A stretch of DNA of 64,000 nucleotides from Corynebacterium argentoratense DSM 44202 (lineage in GTDB: Bacteria; Actinomycetota; Actinomycetes; Mycobacteriales; Mycobacteriaceae), in the NCBI RefSeq assembly GCF_000590555.1, contig NC_022198.1:516338-580337 (forward strand). Reading direction: 5' to 3'. The notes beneath the pieces were generated by a model that worked only from the letters and a program-made list of their open reading frames with translations, was not told the origin of the DNA and did not search any database. Shown here one piece after another: positions 55,642 through 63,909 of the stretch. Made by a program: the position numbers and the translations under genes. Position 1 is the first letter of the stretch. Each line of letters opens with the position of its first letter.

Positions 55642-56597
55642 TGAACGCGCACACGGAATCGGCGTACGCCAAGGTCAACCTAGCGTTATCGGTGGGTAAT
55701 GCCCGCGCGGACGGCTACCACGAACTGGTGAGCATCTTCCACGAAGTCTCCCTGCACGACGACCTCGCATTCACACTCATCGATTACGACGCCCACGGCT
55801 CCACCCACCCCGAAGCCGGGTGCTTCATCGAGCAAGGCTATGTCAGCTATACCGAACTGCACGTCACCGGCAGGCAAGCAGACGAGGTGCCGCTAGGGCC
55901 CAGCAACCTTATTTGCGCAGCCATCGAACACATCTCTCGTGTCGCCGGCGTTGCGCTCAACCTGCGCTGCGAGGTGCACAAGCGGATCCCCACCCAGGGC
56001 GGCATGGCCGGTGGGTCCGCCGATGGTGCGGCCGCTGTGCGTGCGGCGGCGAGTTACGCGGCGTCATTAGGTGGACAGGTGCTGAGTGAACAGCAGCTGC
56101 TTGATATCTGCCTCAAACTCGGATCCGATGTGCCCTTCATGCTGCGCGGTGGCACCCAATGCGGTCGCGGGCGGGGTGAGGTGCTCAGCCCTATCGACTG
56201 CGCGTTGCCGCTGCACTTCGTGATCCTCCCGCGCGAGGGTGGGCTGTCGACGCCGGCGGTGTTTCGTGCCCTAGATGCCATGCGCGACGAGGGACTGTGC
56301 CCCGACCCTAGCCCCGTTGACGTCGAGGCGTTCTCTCGGGCCTTAAGTGCCGAGGGTATCGGCGGGGCGACGGGTGCGGACGCTGTTGCTGGATTGATGG
56401 TCAACGACCTGCAGGCGCCGGCGGTGGCCCTGGCGCCAGACTTGGCGGAGGCGTTGGAACGCGGTGTGGCTGCTGGTGCCGTGAAAGGCATGGTGTCTGG
56501 ATCTGGCCCGACGCTGTTTTTCCTGTGTGCGGATGCGCAGGCGGCGAATGACCTGGTCGAAGCTCTCGGTGGGATCGCGGTAAGCAGCCGGCACTAG
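55641..56597 (+). CDS. ispE: 4-diphosphocytidyl-2-C-methyl-D-erythritol kinase
   Basis: A 318-residue GHMP kinase of the MEP isoprenoid pathway. The N-terminus has AYAKVNLALSVG. The ATP loop is PTQGGMAGGSADGAAAVRA with the conserved Gly/Ser pattern, and SGSGPTLFFLC is motif 3. GTG start overlapping the ksgA stop by one base. Downstream the conserved gene order breaks, and the next 600 bases hold only a gene remnant and a terminator. Confidence 0.95.
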   Translation: MNAHTESAYAKVNLALSVGNARADGYHELVSIFHEVSLHDDLAFTLIDYDAHGSTHPEAGCFIEQGYVSYTELHVTGRQADEVPLGPSNLICAAIEHISRVAGVALNLRCEVHKRIPTQGGMAGGSADGAAAVRAAASYAASLGGQVLSEQQLLDICLKLGSDVPFMLRGGTQCGRGRGEVLSPIDCALPLHFVILPREGGLSTPAVFRALDAMRDEGLCPDPSPVDVEAFSRALSAEGIGGATGADAVAGLMVNDLQAPAVALAPDLAEALERGVAAGAVKGMVSGSGPTLFFLCADAQAANDLVEALGGIAVSSRH

Positions 56598-56825
56598 CAG
56601 TCGGCAGCATGGGCCGGCGGTGAGCGCTAAGATGTGCCGGTGGTGAGGGAGGGGGTAGCAGCAGTGGTACCGCGACACATAAACTATTGAAGTTATGACT
56701 CAAGTAACACTTCCGTCGCAGGAGCTACCATGACTCCACAGCCGTCGCGTTCCCTGCTCGTGTCAGCGAACCTCAACCCCATCTGGTACTCCATCGATGT
56801 CGCCGTGCGCCGACACGATCAATAA

Positions 56826-57092
56826 GGCACCCCACCCATCGTGGCGGGCCTCGTCGACTCCAGCGGCACAAGCCTCATCCACAGCAACGGCTGCCCGCCC
56901 GACGCCCCCACCGGACGAAAAAAGGGATCCATCAGCTGTTGCGGCCTGGGCAACCTCTACATGTGGATCGACCCAGACACGGGCATCGCCGGGCTGTGGG
57001 CCACCCGACTGTTGCCCTTTTTCGACGGGCCCTGCGTGGCGGCCGCGGAAGCATTCGAGGCGGCAACTTACCGGGCTATTAGACGGCGCTAA
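56826..57092 (+). pseudogene. C-terminal remnant of a class C beta-lactamase-like serine hydrolase
   Basis: The frame ends GLGNLYMWIDPDTGIAGLW followed by ATRLLPFFDG and AFEAATYRAIRRR. That reads like the final strand-loop-helix of beta-lactamase-family esterases (GGxYFWIDPxTGxAGxxxTQLLPF). The catalytic SxxK and YxN parts are missing and a stop lies just upstream at 56823. It is best read as the leftover of a deleted gene at the junction before the catabolic operon. Confidence 0.6.
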
Positions 57093-57124
57093 GCTGCGGC
57101 CAAGCGCCAGGGGTAGAAAAGCCG

Positions 57125-57167
57125 CAACCCGACCGGGTGCCATTTCAAGTGGCTCCCGATCGGGTTG
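57125..57167. terminator. Hairpin at the junction before the hpa operon
   Basis: CAACCCGAcCGGGtGCCA pairs with TGGCtCCCGaTCGGGTTG with three mismatches and a 7-base loop, followed by a T-rich GAGTTTGCTTTT on the plus strand. It may end rightward transcription from ispE and leftward transcription from hpaI, 85 bases away. Confidence 0.75.
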
Positions 57168-57251
57168 AGTTTGCTTTTGTCGACCCCATTGGTTTTGGGG
57201 CCTGCGTTTTGACGGCACGAGCTGGTTTCGGTCGCTGTTAGCGGATGGCGC

Positions 57252-58034
57252 TTAGTCTTTCTTGGAGAGGGCTCTGGTGTTTCGAACTAGGTCACTGGAG
57301 GCCTTAGCTAGAAGCTGTACGTCTGCGCCCACAGCAATGAAATCTGCACCAGCATCGAGATACATCTGTTGTTGGGCAAAAGCGAAGGCATTGACGCCCA
57401 CGCGTGTGCCTGCAGCACGCACCGCGTCGATGGTGTCAAGGACAGAGGAAATGACTTCGGGGTGGTCTTGTTGTCCTAGATAACCCATATCTGCAGCGAG
57501 GTCTGCCGGGCCGATGAAGACTGCGTCCACGCCTTCGATAGCAGCGATCGCTTCTGCGTTGCGCACGCCTTCTGTCGATTCGATTTGCACGGTCAAACTG
57601 ACGGTTTCGCTGGCTATTGCCAGATAATCCGGCACGCGGTTCCAACGAGATGACCTCGCTAGGGCACTGCCCACACCACGCACGCCTTTTGGCGGATAGT
57701 GCATCGCTGATACGGCGCTCGCTGCGATGGAGGCGTCATGCACCATGGGTACCATGATGTTTTGAGCCCCAAGGTCCAGGAATTGCTTGATACGGGCGGT
57801 ATCGCACTCTGGCACTCTTACTACCGGCGTAGCGCCGTAGGCTGCGACGGTATGCAGCAACCCTAAAGTGGATTCCAGGCCGATGGGGGAGTGCTCGCCG
57901 TCGATGAGTACCCAATCAGGCTGTGCCCCGACGATAAGCTCCGCGCACGTCGCGGAGCCGCTACACACCCATAGACCCACCTGGGGATCGGAGGCTTGGG
58001 AGAGTCGCTCTGCAAAGGTTAGCGGAAGTTGCAT
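57252..58034 (-). CDS. hpaI: 4-hydroxy-2-oxoheptane-1,7-dioate aldolase (HpaI/HpcH)
   Basis: A 260-residue class II aldolase, the last step of the pathway, giving pyruvate and succinic semialdehyde. Seen are WVLIDGEHSPIGLESTL (His/metal side), VVRVPECDTARIKQFLDLGAQNIMVPMV, the metal Glu in TVQIESTEGVRNAEAIAAI, and VFIGPADLAADMGY. Length fits HpaI. It is the last gene of the operon; its ATG lies 16 bases inside the hpaH end, implying coupled translation. Related 2-keto-3-deoxy acid aldolases are an alternative, but the neighbours decide for HpaI. Confidence 0.92.
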   Translation of the reverse strand: MQLPLTFAERLSQASDPQVGLWVCSGSATCAELIVGAQPDWVLIDGEHSPIGLESTLGLLHTVAAYGATPVVRVPECDTARIKQFLDLGAQNIMVPMVHDASIAASAVSAMHYPPKGVRGVGSALARSSRWNRVPDYLAIASETVSLTVQIESTEGVRNAEAIAAIEGVDAVFIGPADLAADMGYLGQQDHPEVISSVLDTIDAVRAAGTRVGVNAFAFAQQQMYLDAGADFIAVGADVQLLAKASSDLVRNTRALSKKD

Positions 58035-58804
58035 GAGATCACTCCGAGGTCATTGAAGTCTGCGTAGACCGAGTCACCGGGGTAGACCCACATGGGGCGA
58101 GTAAAAGAACCAGCAAGGATGATATCTCCTGCAGCGAGATGGTCACCGTGGGGGTGCAACTTGTTGGCGAGCCAGGCAACCCCCATGGCGGGGTGACCGA
58201 GTACAGCTGCCGAAACACCGGATTCTTCGATGGTTTCATTGCGGTACAGACAGGCCGAAATCCACCGGAGGTCAACATCATCGGGGCGGATAGGCCTTCC
58301 ACCCACGACCATCGCTCCCATTGCAGCGTTATCTGCGATGGTGTCGACGATGGTTCGTCCTTCCATCTCGATGCGAGAGGAAAGGATCTCGAGTGCCGGA
58401 ACCACGTAGTCTGTGGCACGCAGAACATCGAATTGATTGATGTGGGGGCCCTTGAGATCCTCCTTGAGTACGAAGGCGAGCTCAACTTCGATGCGCACAC
58501 CGGTGTACTGGGCGTGCTCGATAACGGAGCCCGATTCGTAGACCATGTCATCGAAGATAATGCCGTAGTCAGGTTCGGTGATGCCTGTGGCAACCTGCAT
58601 CACCTTGGAAGTCAGGCCGATCTTTCGGCCGACCATGCGGCGGCCTGAAGCAATCACGCGATCCCGCCACACGTTTTGTACCGCGTAGGAGTCTTCGACG
58701 GTCATTTCGGGGTAGCGAGCAGTAAGCAGCGGAATCATGCTGCGACTGTCCTCGGCGGCCGCGAGATCGTCCGCAATTGTAGTGATGGTGTCTTTGTCCA
58801 GCAT
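58019..58804 (-). CDS. hpaH: 2-oxo-hept-4-ene-1,7-dioate hydratase (HpaH)
   Basis: A 261-residue FAH-superfamily hydratase adding water to the dienol before aldol cleavage. The pattern RRMVGRKIGLTSKVMQVATGITEPDYGIIFDDMVYESG, shown here in part as GRKIGLTSKVMQ and EPDYGIIFDDM, marks the family. Metal residues sit in VRIEVELAFVL (ExE), and the C-terminal SFTRPMWVYPGDSVYADF is typical. The ATG has an AGGAAAGG site. hpaD lies 40 bases upstream. Confidence 0.92.
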   Translation of the reverse strand: MLDKDTITTIADDLAAAEDSRSMIPLLTARYPEMTVEDSYAVQNVWRDRVIASGRRMVGRKIGLTSKVMQVATGITEPDYGIIFDDMVYESGSVIEHAQYTGVRIEVELAFVLKEDLKGPHINQFDVLRATDYVVPALEILSSRIEMEGRTIVDTIADNAAMGAMVVGGRPIRPDDVDLRWISACLYRNETIEESGVSAAVLGHPAMGVAWLANKLHPHGDHLAAGDIILAGSFTRPMWVYPGDSVYADFNDLGVISCNFR

Positions 58805-58844
58805 TGCTGGCCTTTCCTTCGGCGATATGTGAGCGAGACGGACT

Positions 58845-59918
58845 TTAGAGCTGGTGCCCCAGCTTATATTCGCCTTGTTTCCATTCCGGCATTGCTTCTT
58901 CGTCCTCTTTGCGGGTGTAAGAGAAACCATCGGCGCCTATGGTTTGCTCCATTTCGGAGGCATCCGTGCGCTCGGTTAGAGGGACGATGTTGCCGTCGAG
59001 GTCCAGGACGCGGGAAGCGTCGGTGTACCAGGAAGGAACGACAGGGGTCCCCCACCAGTCGCGGCGCTGATTGTCATGGACATCCCATGTGACGGTCGGG
59101 TTGTCTGGATCGCCGGTGTAGTAGTCCTGGGTGTAGATCTCGACGCGGTGGCCGTCCGGGTCGCGCAGGTAGAGGTAAAAAGCGTTGGAAACACCGTGAC
59201 GCCCTGGGCCGCGCTCGATGTGATCGCTTAGGCGCAGTGCGCCCAGCTTGTCGCAAATGGCGAGGATGTTGTGCTTTTCGTGGGTTGCGAAGGCCACATG
59301 GTGCATGCGAGGGCCGTCGCCACCAGTCATAGCCGTGTCATGAACTGTGGGCTTTCGGCGCATCCAAGCAGCGTAGACGGTGCCCTCCTCGTCGCGAATG
59401 TCTTCAGTGATGCGGAATCCTAGGTCTTCCATGTAATTCACAGCGGCCGGCACATCCGGGGTGACCTGATTGAAATGATCCAGCCGGACTAGGGCGCCGG
59501 GAGTGTACTTGTCGTAGGCCCAGCACAGCCGCTCGACGTGCTCCACCTCGTGGAAGAACTCGTAGGGGAATCCGAAGGGGTCCTGGACGCGGACGGAATC
59601 GCCAATGCCCTTGGTGAAGCCCTCCTTGTTGCGCTCCACACGGCAGCCGCGCTCCTTGTAGAAAGCCTCAGCTTTGTCCAGATCCTCGGGGGAGCGGACG
59701 CGGTAGGAGAAAGCAGCCACTGCTGCCTGATCTCCCTTGCGCAAGACGAGGTTGTGGTGGATGAACTCTTCCATGCTGCGGAGGTAGATAGTGTTGTCAT
59801 CTTCTTCGGTGACAACCAAGTCGAGGACGTCGACGTAGAACTTGCGGCTCGCCTCGAGGTCGGTGACGACGAGCTCCATGTAAGCACAGCGCAGGATGTC
59901 TGGTGCAGCGGTGGTCAT
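58845..59918 (-). CDS. hpaD: Homoprotocatechuate (3,4-dihydroxyphenylacetate) 2,3-dioxygenase
   Basis: A 357-residue extradiol ring-cleaving dioxygenase of the vicinal-oxygen-chelate type, as in Brevibacterium fuscum HPCD (iron) and Arthrobacter MndD (manganese). Metal ligands are His in LVRLDHFNQV, His in PRMHHVAFAT and Glu in DGHRVEIYTQ. The catalytic acid-base His is in KPTVHDTAMT. The C-terminal lid around WWGTPVVPSWY is present. Length matches these actinobacterial enzymes rather than the proteobacterial type II HpaD. Which metal it uses cannot be read from the ligands. Confidence 0.94.
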   Translation of the reverse strand: MTTAAPDILRCAYMELVVTDLEASRKFYVDVLDLVVTEEDDNTIYLRSMEEFIHHNLVLRKGDQAAVAAFSYRVRSPEDLDKAEAFYKERGCRVERNKEGFTKGIGDSVRVQDPFGFPYEFFHEVEHVERLCWAYDKYTPGALVRLDHFNQVTPDVPAAVNYMEDLGFRITEDIRDEEGTVYAAWMRRKPTVHDTAMTGGDGPRMHHVAFATHEKHNILAICDKLGALRLSDHIERGPGRHGVSNAFYLYLRDPDGHRVEIYTQDYYTGDPDNPTVTWDVHDNQRRDWWGTPVVPSWYTDASRVLDLDGNIVPLTERTDASEMEQTIGADGFSYTRKEDEEAMPEWKQGEYKLGHQL

Positions 59919-60016
59919 GGCGGGAACCTTTCTAGTGAAAAGGGGCGGGGCGGGGTACAGGGGGTGAAAACGGACAAAGGAATTGATTAGAGATCAACAG
60001 CGGAGTCGTGGCTGGC

Positions 60017-61528
60017 TTACTGCTTACCGAAGACTGGGTTGTGCACTTCTCCGAGGGTGATGTGCACTGCCTGCTGGTCGGTGTAGAAGTCGATGGAGCG
60101 GTAGCCGCCTTCGTGGCCGAGACCAGAGGCCTTAACACCGCCGAAGGGGGTGCGCAGGTCGCGGACGTTGTTGGAGTTCAGCCATACCATGCCTGCCTCG
60201 ATGTCGTGGGCTACGTTGTGGGCACGCTTTAGATCACTGGTCCAGACGTATGCGGCCAGGCCGTAGCGGGTGTTGTTAGCCAGAGCCACAGCCTCTTCAT
60301 CAGTGTCGAAGGGGGTAATCGCTACGACGGGGCCGAAGATTTCTTCCTGGAAGATTCGGGCGTCGGGGGAGACATCAGCGAATACGGTGGGAGCGACGAA
60401 GTTACCCTTGGGGAAGCCTTCGGGGCGGCCACCCCCGGCTAGCAGCCGGCCTTCCTCCTTGCCGATCTCGATGTAGCTCATCACTTTGTCGAAGTGCTCG
60501 GGGTGTACCAAAGCGCCGACCTCGGTTGAGGGATCGGAAGGCAGACCCACCTTTACACGCCGAGCCTGGGCCGCGTAACGCTCGACGAACTCGTCGTAGA
60601 TGCCCCTCTGGACCAGAATGCGGGAGCCTGCAGTGCAGCGCTCGCCGTTGAGGGAGAAGACACCAAAGATTGTGGCGTTGACGGCCTCGTCCAAGTCAGC
60701 GTCGTCGAAGATAACTGCTGGGGACTTGCCTCCAAGCTCCATAGACAACCCCTTGAGGAAGGGAGCGGCGTTGCCAAAAATAATCTGTCCGGTCCGGGAT
60801 TCTCCTGTAAAGGAAATCAAGGGAACATTGGGGTGCTTAACCAGCGCATCTCCTGCGGTTTCGCCAAAGCCATTGACCAGGTTAAACACGCCTTCTGGGA
60901 GGCCGGCCTCTTCGAAAATGCCCGCCCACAAGGACGCCGACAGCGGTGTGAACTCTGCGGGTTTCAACACAACACAGTTGCCGGTTGCAATAGCCGGAGC
61001 CAACTTCCACGACTCGAGCATGAACGGAGTGTTCCAAGGAGTAATCAGGCCTGCGACGCCAATTGGCTTACGGTTTACATAGTTCACTTGACGTCCAGGC
61101 ACTTTAAACGTGTCGTCAGCCTGTGCCACGATCAGGTCGGCAAAGAAACGGAAGTTTTCAGCAGCGCGCCGGGCCTGACCCAGTGCCTGGGTGATCGGAA
61201 GGCCGGAGTCGAAGGACTCCATCTCAGCGAGGATCTTGTCGCGAGACTCGACAATATCGGCGATCCGATGCAGTACCCGAGCGCGTTCGCGGGGGAGCAT
61301 CTTCGGCCAGGGACCATGCTCAAACGCGTGTGTGGCGGCGGCAACTGCAGCGTCAATATCTTCTTTTTTACCCGATGCAGCCTTGATGTATGGAGTATTG
61401 TCCACTGGATTGATTACGTCGAAAGTGTCGCCGTCGATGGAATCGACAAACTTGCCGCCAACGTAGTGCTGGATCTTCTCGGGCATACCGGAAGGAAGTG
61501 TCGTGTTCGTAGTGTTTGTAGCGCTCAT
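60017..61528 (-). CDS. hpaE: 5-carboxymethyl-2-hydroxymuconate semialdehyde dehydrogenase
   Basis: A 503-residue NAD-dependent aldehyde dehydrogenase oxidising the ring-cleavage product. It has VAGLITPWNTPFMLESWKLAPA, the catalytic Glu in SMELGGKSPAV, the catalytic Cys in NGERCTAGSRI and the C-terminal RTPFGGVKASGLGHEGG. The ATG at 61528 overlaps the GntR-gene stop as ATGA and has AGGAGAAAC upstream. Context with hpaD on one side and the regulator on the other fixes the substrate. Confidence 0.93.
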   Translation of the reverse strand: MSATNTTNTTLPSGMPEKIQHYVGGKFVDSIDGDTFDVINPVDNTPYIKAASGKKEDIDAAVAAATHAFEHGPWPKMLPRERARVLHRIADIVESRDKILAEMESFDSGLPITQALGQARRAAENFRFFADLIVAQADDTFKVPGRQVNYVNRKPIGVAGLITPWNTPFMLESWKLAPAIATGNCVVLKPAEFTPLSASLWAGIFEEAGLPEGVFNLVNGFGETAGDALVKHPNVPLISFTGESRTGQIIFGNAAPFLKGLSMELGGKSPAVIFDDADLDEAVNATIFGVFSLNGERCTAGSRILVQRGIYDEFVERYAAQARRVKVGLPSDPSTEVGALVHPEHFDKVMSYIEIGKEEGRLLAGGGRPEGFPKGNFVAPTVFADVSPDARIFQEEIFGPVVAITPFDTDEEAVALANNTRYGLAAYVWTSDLKRAHNVAHDIEAGMVWLNSNNVRDLRTPFGGVKASGLGHEGGYRSIDFYTDQQAVHITLGEVHNPVFGKQ

Positions 61529-62316
61529 AGAGTTTCTCCTTGAATTCCTTGTGAGGGGTGTTGCTTGAGTGAAGCGAGGTAGCTGTTCAATGTTCCGTGG
61601 CGGTGGTCCCGCGCGGTTTTTTCGATGAATGTGGCCTCGGCGCCGATGTCGATAAGGGTCAGTATCTTGTTGTGTTCCGCCACGCTGTCTGCAGCGCGGT
61701 TCGGAACGAATGCAAAGGTGGATTCCCGCAAGTAAGAAAGCCTTTCCCAATCAGCAGCGACGAGCTCTACCAGCCTTTGGTTGGGGCATCGGGAAAACAA
61801 CGTGCGGTGGAATTGGTAGTTCAGGTGGGTAAACGCTGCTGCGTCGAAACGGTCAAGTAGTGCGGCCATCTGAGCGTTAATCTCCCTGGCTTCGCTGAGA
61901 TCTGCTGCGCTCAAGTACGGCGCGGCCTGTGCAGTCGCAGCACCCTCCAATACGCCGATGGTGTACATACAATCCAGGTAGTCTGATCGGTCCACCATAG
62001 CGACGCGCGCACCGACATTGCGCTCGTATTCGATTAAGCCCTCGGCTTCGAGTTGTCGCAGCGCCTCACGGACCGGCACGACGCTGGAGTTCAGTAGTTC
62101 CGCTAGGCTAGCCAGGACGATGCGGTGGCCGGGGGCGAATTCCCCGGTGGTGATCTTTTCTTTGATCAATCGGTACGCTGCCTCAGTCTTGCTCAAGCCC
62201 GCCGCTTTGAGCTCAAGGGAGCCGCTTTCCGTGTTGAAAACGTCCGCAGGGTCCGAATCACTCAGGGCAGGGGGCGTCGCGCCGGTGGCTGTGCGTGTAA
62301 TCGAGGTATGAGGCAT
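61525..62316 (-). CDS. GntR-family (FCD) regulator of the hpa operon
   Basis: A 263-residue regulator. After a 35-residue polar leader, the winged helix reads AAYRLIKEKITTGEFAPGHRI, LASLAELLNSSVVPVREALRQLEAEGLI. The FCD effector domain (about 115-245) has the metal-binding Asp/His positions in NYQFHRTLF, ADSVAEHNKILTLI and TARDHRHGTL. It probably represses the operon in the absence of an aromatic acid. It lies within the operon, 10 bases after the first gene and overlapping hpaE by 4 bases, so it is autoregulated. Proteobacterial hpa clusters use HpaR (MarR) instead. Confidence 0.88.
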   Translation of the reverse strand: MPHTSITRTATGATPPALSDSDPADVFNTESGSLELKAAGLSKTEAAYRLIKEKITTGEFAPGHRIVLASLAELLNSSVVPVREALRQLEAEGLIEYERNVGARVAMVDRSDYLDCMYTIGVLEGAATAQAAPYLSAADLSEAREINAQMAALLDRFDAAAFTHLNYQFHRTLFSRCPNQRLVELVAADWERLSYLRESTFAFVPNRAADSVAEHNKILTLIDIGAEATFIEKTARDHRHGTLNSYLASLKQHPSQGIQGETL

Positions 62317-62326
62317 GGCTACGCAA

Positions 62327-63844
62327 TCACTTAGCTTCAGGCGGCGTTGGTAGCGCTGCCATTAGTTCGGGATGGTTGTCTAGGTAGTCCGCGTAGGCCT
62401 TCTTCCATTCCCCCGTGGGCGGGAACAATCCGTCGACTGGGTGTCCTTCTTTGACGCGTTCGGCGACCCACTCGTCTTGGATTTCCTTTTTGGCTGCAGC
62501 GATGGCGACCTCCCAAGCGAGTGCGCGGGGGATGACAATGACTCCGTCATCATCGCCGACCAGAATATCGCCGGGGAAGACTGTAGTGTTGCCGCATCCG
62601 ATGGCAATATCCGTGTCATATGGCAGGTGTTTGCGGCCAAGTACAGCGGGGTGTGCGGTGCGGCCAAACACAGGGATGTCTACTTCTGTTACCGGCGTGA
62701 AGTCGCGGATTCCGCCGTCGGTGACGATACCCGCAGCTTTGAGGTTTGCTGCACGAAGTGCGAGGACATCCCCGAGGGTTCCGGATCCCGGGTCGTTGCG
62801 CGCTTCGATGACGAGGATTTGGCCTTCCTTCAAACCATCGAAGGCTTTCTTCTGCGCGTTGTACCCACCGCCGAGTGCCGGGAAGAGGTCTTCGCGGCAG
62901 GGAAGGAACCGCAGCGTGGTGGCGACACCCACCATGTGCGTGCCGGGCTTATTGGATTTCACGCCTTCGATGTGGACTTGGTTGAGGCCCTTGTTACGTA
63001 GTTGCGCGGACAACCCTGCGGTGGGGACCTTTTCCAGCAGAGCACGAAGCTCTGGGTCCATGCTGCTTAGGTCGTCTTCTTCGGGTAATCCCGCGCTGGC
63101 GCGGTCGCCGTAGGCATCTTCGCGCTGCTTGTCGTCGATAGAGGGGAGCATGCCAACGGATGCATTGAAGTTACCAGGGCCTTCGACGATGGTCGTGGAC
63201 AGTTTCCCGGATGTGGGGCAGCCCTCTACTGTGGGGCAATCGACTTCGACCTCTACGGTGTCGCCGGGGAATATGACAGTAGATCCAGCTGGAGTGCCTG
63301 TGAGGATGACGTCCCCTGGTTCAAGCGTCATGTGCTGCGATAGGTCGGCAACAAACTGGGACAGTGGGAAGATCATCTCTTCCTCGTCAGTGATAGCTTC
63401 TTGGGCGATGTGGCCGTTGACCCACGTCCGGATGCGAAGGTTGTGGGGGTCTACGAGGCTGGCGTCGATAACGTCGGGGCCCAGCGGGGTGTAGCCGTCG
63501 CGGCTCTTGGAGCGCGTGTTGGAGCCCTTGTCTTGCGCCCGGTAGTCGTATATTCCGAGGTCGTTTGCTGCGGTGACTCCGCCGACGTAGGACCATGCAT
63601 CTTCTGGCTGAACCCGATGCGCGGGGCGCCCGATGATGAGTGCGATCTCGCCTTCGAAGGCCAGGAGTTCGCACCCTTGGGGTCGTTCCACATTGCTCCC
63701 GCTGGCACTCACGCTGCTCGAGGCTTTGAGGAAGTATGACGGTTGTTTAGGCCAGCGCCCGCGTTGTGCTGCGCGGGAGTTGTAGGCCACGTGTACTGCA
63801 ATTATTTTTCCGGGTGTGACCGGGGACTTTGGGATGTCGCTCAA
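62327..63844 (-). CDS. FAH-domain / RraA-like fusion enzyme in place of HpaG
   Basis: A 505-residue fusion. Residues 1-230 are a fumarylacetoacetate-hydrolase-type isomerase domain, with metal residues in LLAFEGEIALIIGR (ExE) and VTAANDLGIYDYR (Asp), and the ILTGTPAGS motif. A linker rich in charge leads to an RraA/HMG-aldolase-type domain (about 265-490). It has GVATTLRFLP, ALGGGYNAQKKA and the signature running from GDVLALRAANLK to VTDGGIRDF (G...RD). Classical HpaG has two FAH domains for OPET decarboxylation and isomerisation. A TTG start is used since AGGAGG lies 5 bases upstream. It is the first gene of the operon. Confidence 0.87.
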   Translation of the reverse strand: MSDIPKSPVTPGKIIAVHVAYNSRAAQRGRWPKQPSYFLKASSSVSASGSNVERPQGCELLAFEGEIALIIGRPAHRVQPEDAWSYVGGVTAANDLGIYDYRAQDKGSNTRSKSRDGYTPLGPDVIDASLVDPHNLRIRTWVNGHIAQEAITDEEEMIFPLSQFVADLSQHMTLEPGDVILTGTPAGSTVIFPGDTVEVEVDCPTVEGCPTSGKLSTTIVEGPGNFNASVGMLPSIDDKQREDAYGDRASAGLPEEDDLSSMDPELRALLEKVPTAGLSAQLRNKGLNQVHIEGVKSNKPGTHMVGVATTLRFLPCREDLFPALGGGYNAQKKAFDGLKEGQILVIEARNDPGSGTLGDVLALRAANLKAAGIVTDGGIRDFTPVTEVDIPVFGRTAHPAVLGRKHLPYDTDIAIGCGNTTVFPGDILVGDDDGVIVIPRALAWEVAIAAAKKEIQDEWVAERVKEGHPVDGLFPPTGEWKKAYADYLDNHPELMAALPTPPEAK

Positions 63845-63880
63845 GTTTTCCTCCTAGCAAGTCCTTGCGTGTTCAGCAAA

Positions 63881-63909
63881 ATCGTATATTATTTCACTCA
63901 ATCCCGCAA
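63881..63909 (-). promoter_or_regulatory. Probable promoter of the hpa operon
   Basis: The minus strand has TTGCGG (63909-63904), 17 bases, then TACGAT (63886-63881), 36 bases before the TTG start. AATATACGATTT around the -10 box is AT-rich and could hold the GntR operator. No other promoter is evident between the six genes. Confidence 0.5.

Noticed and set aside
56763-57218. 151-codon minus-strand frame after ispE
   Set aside because: It opposes the serine-hydrolase remnant, whose conserved tail motif reads on the plus strand. The minus frame shows no family features.
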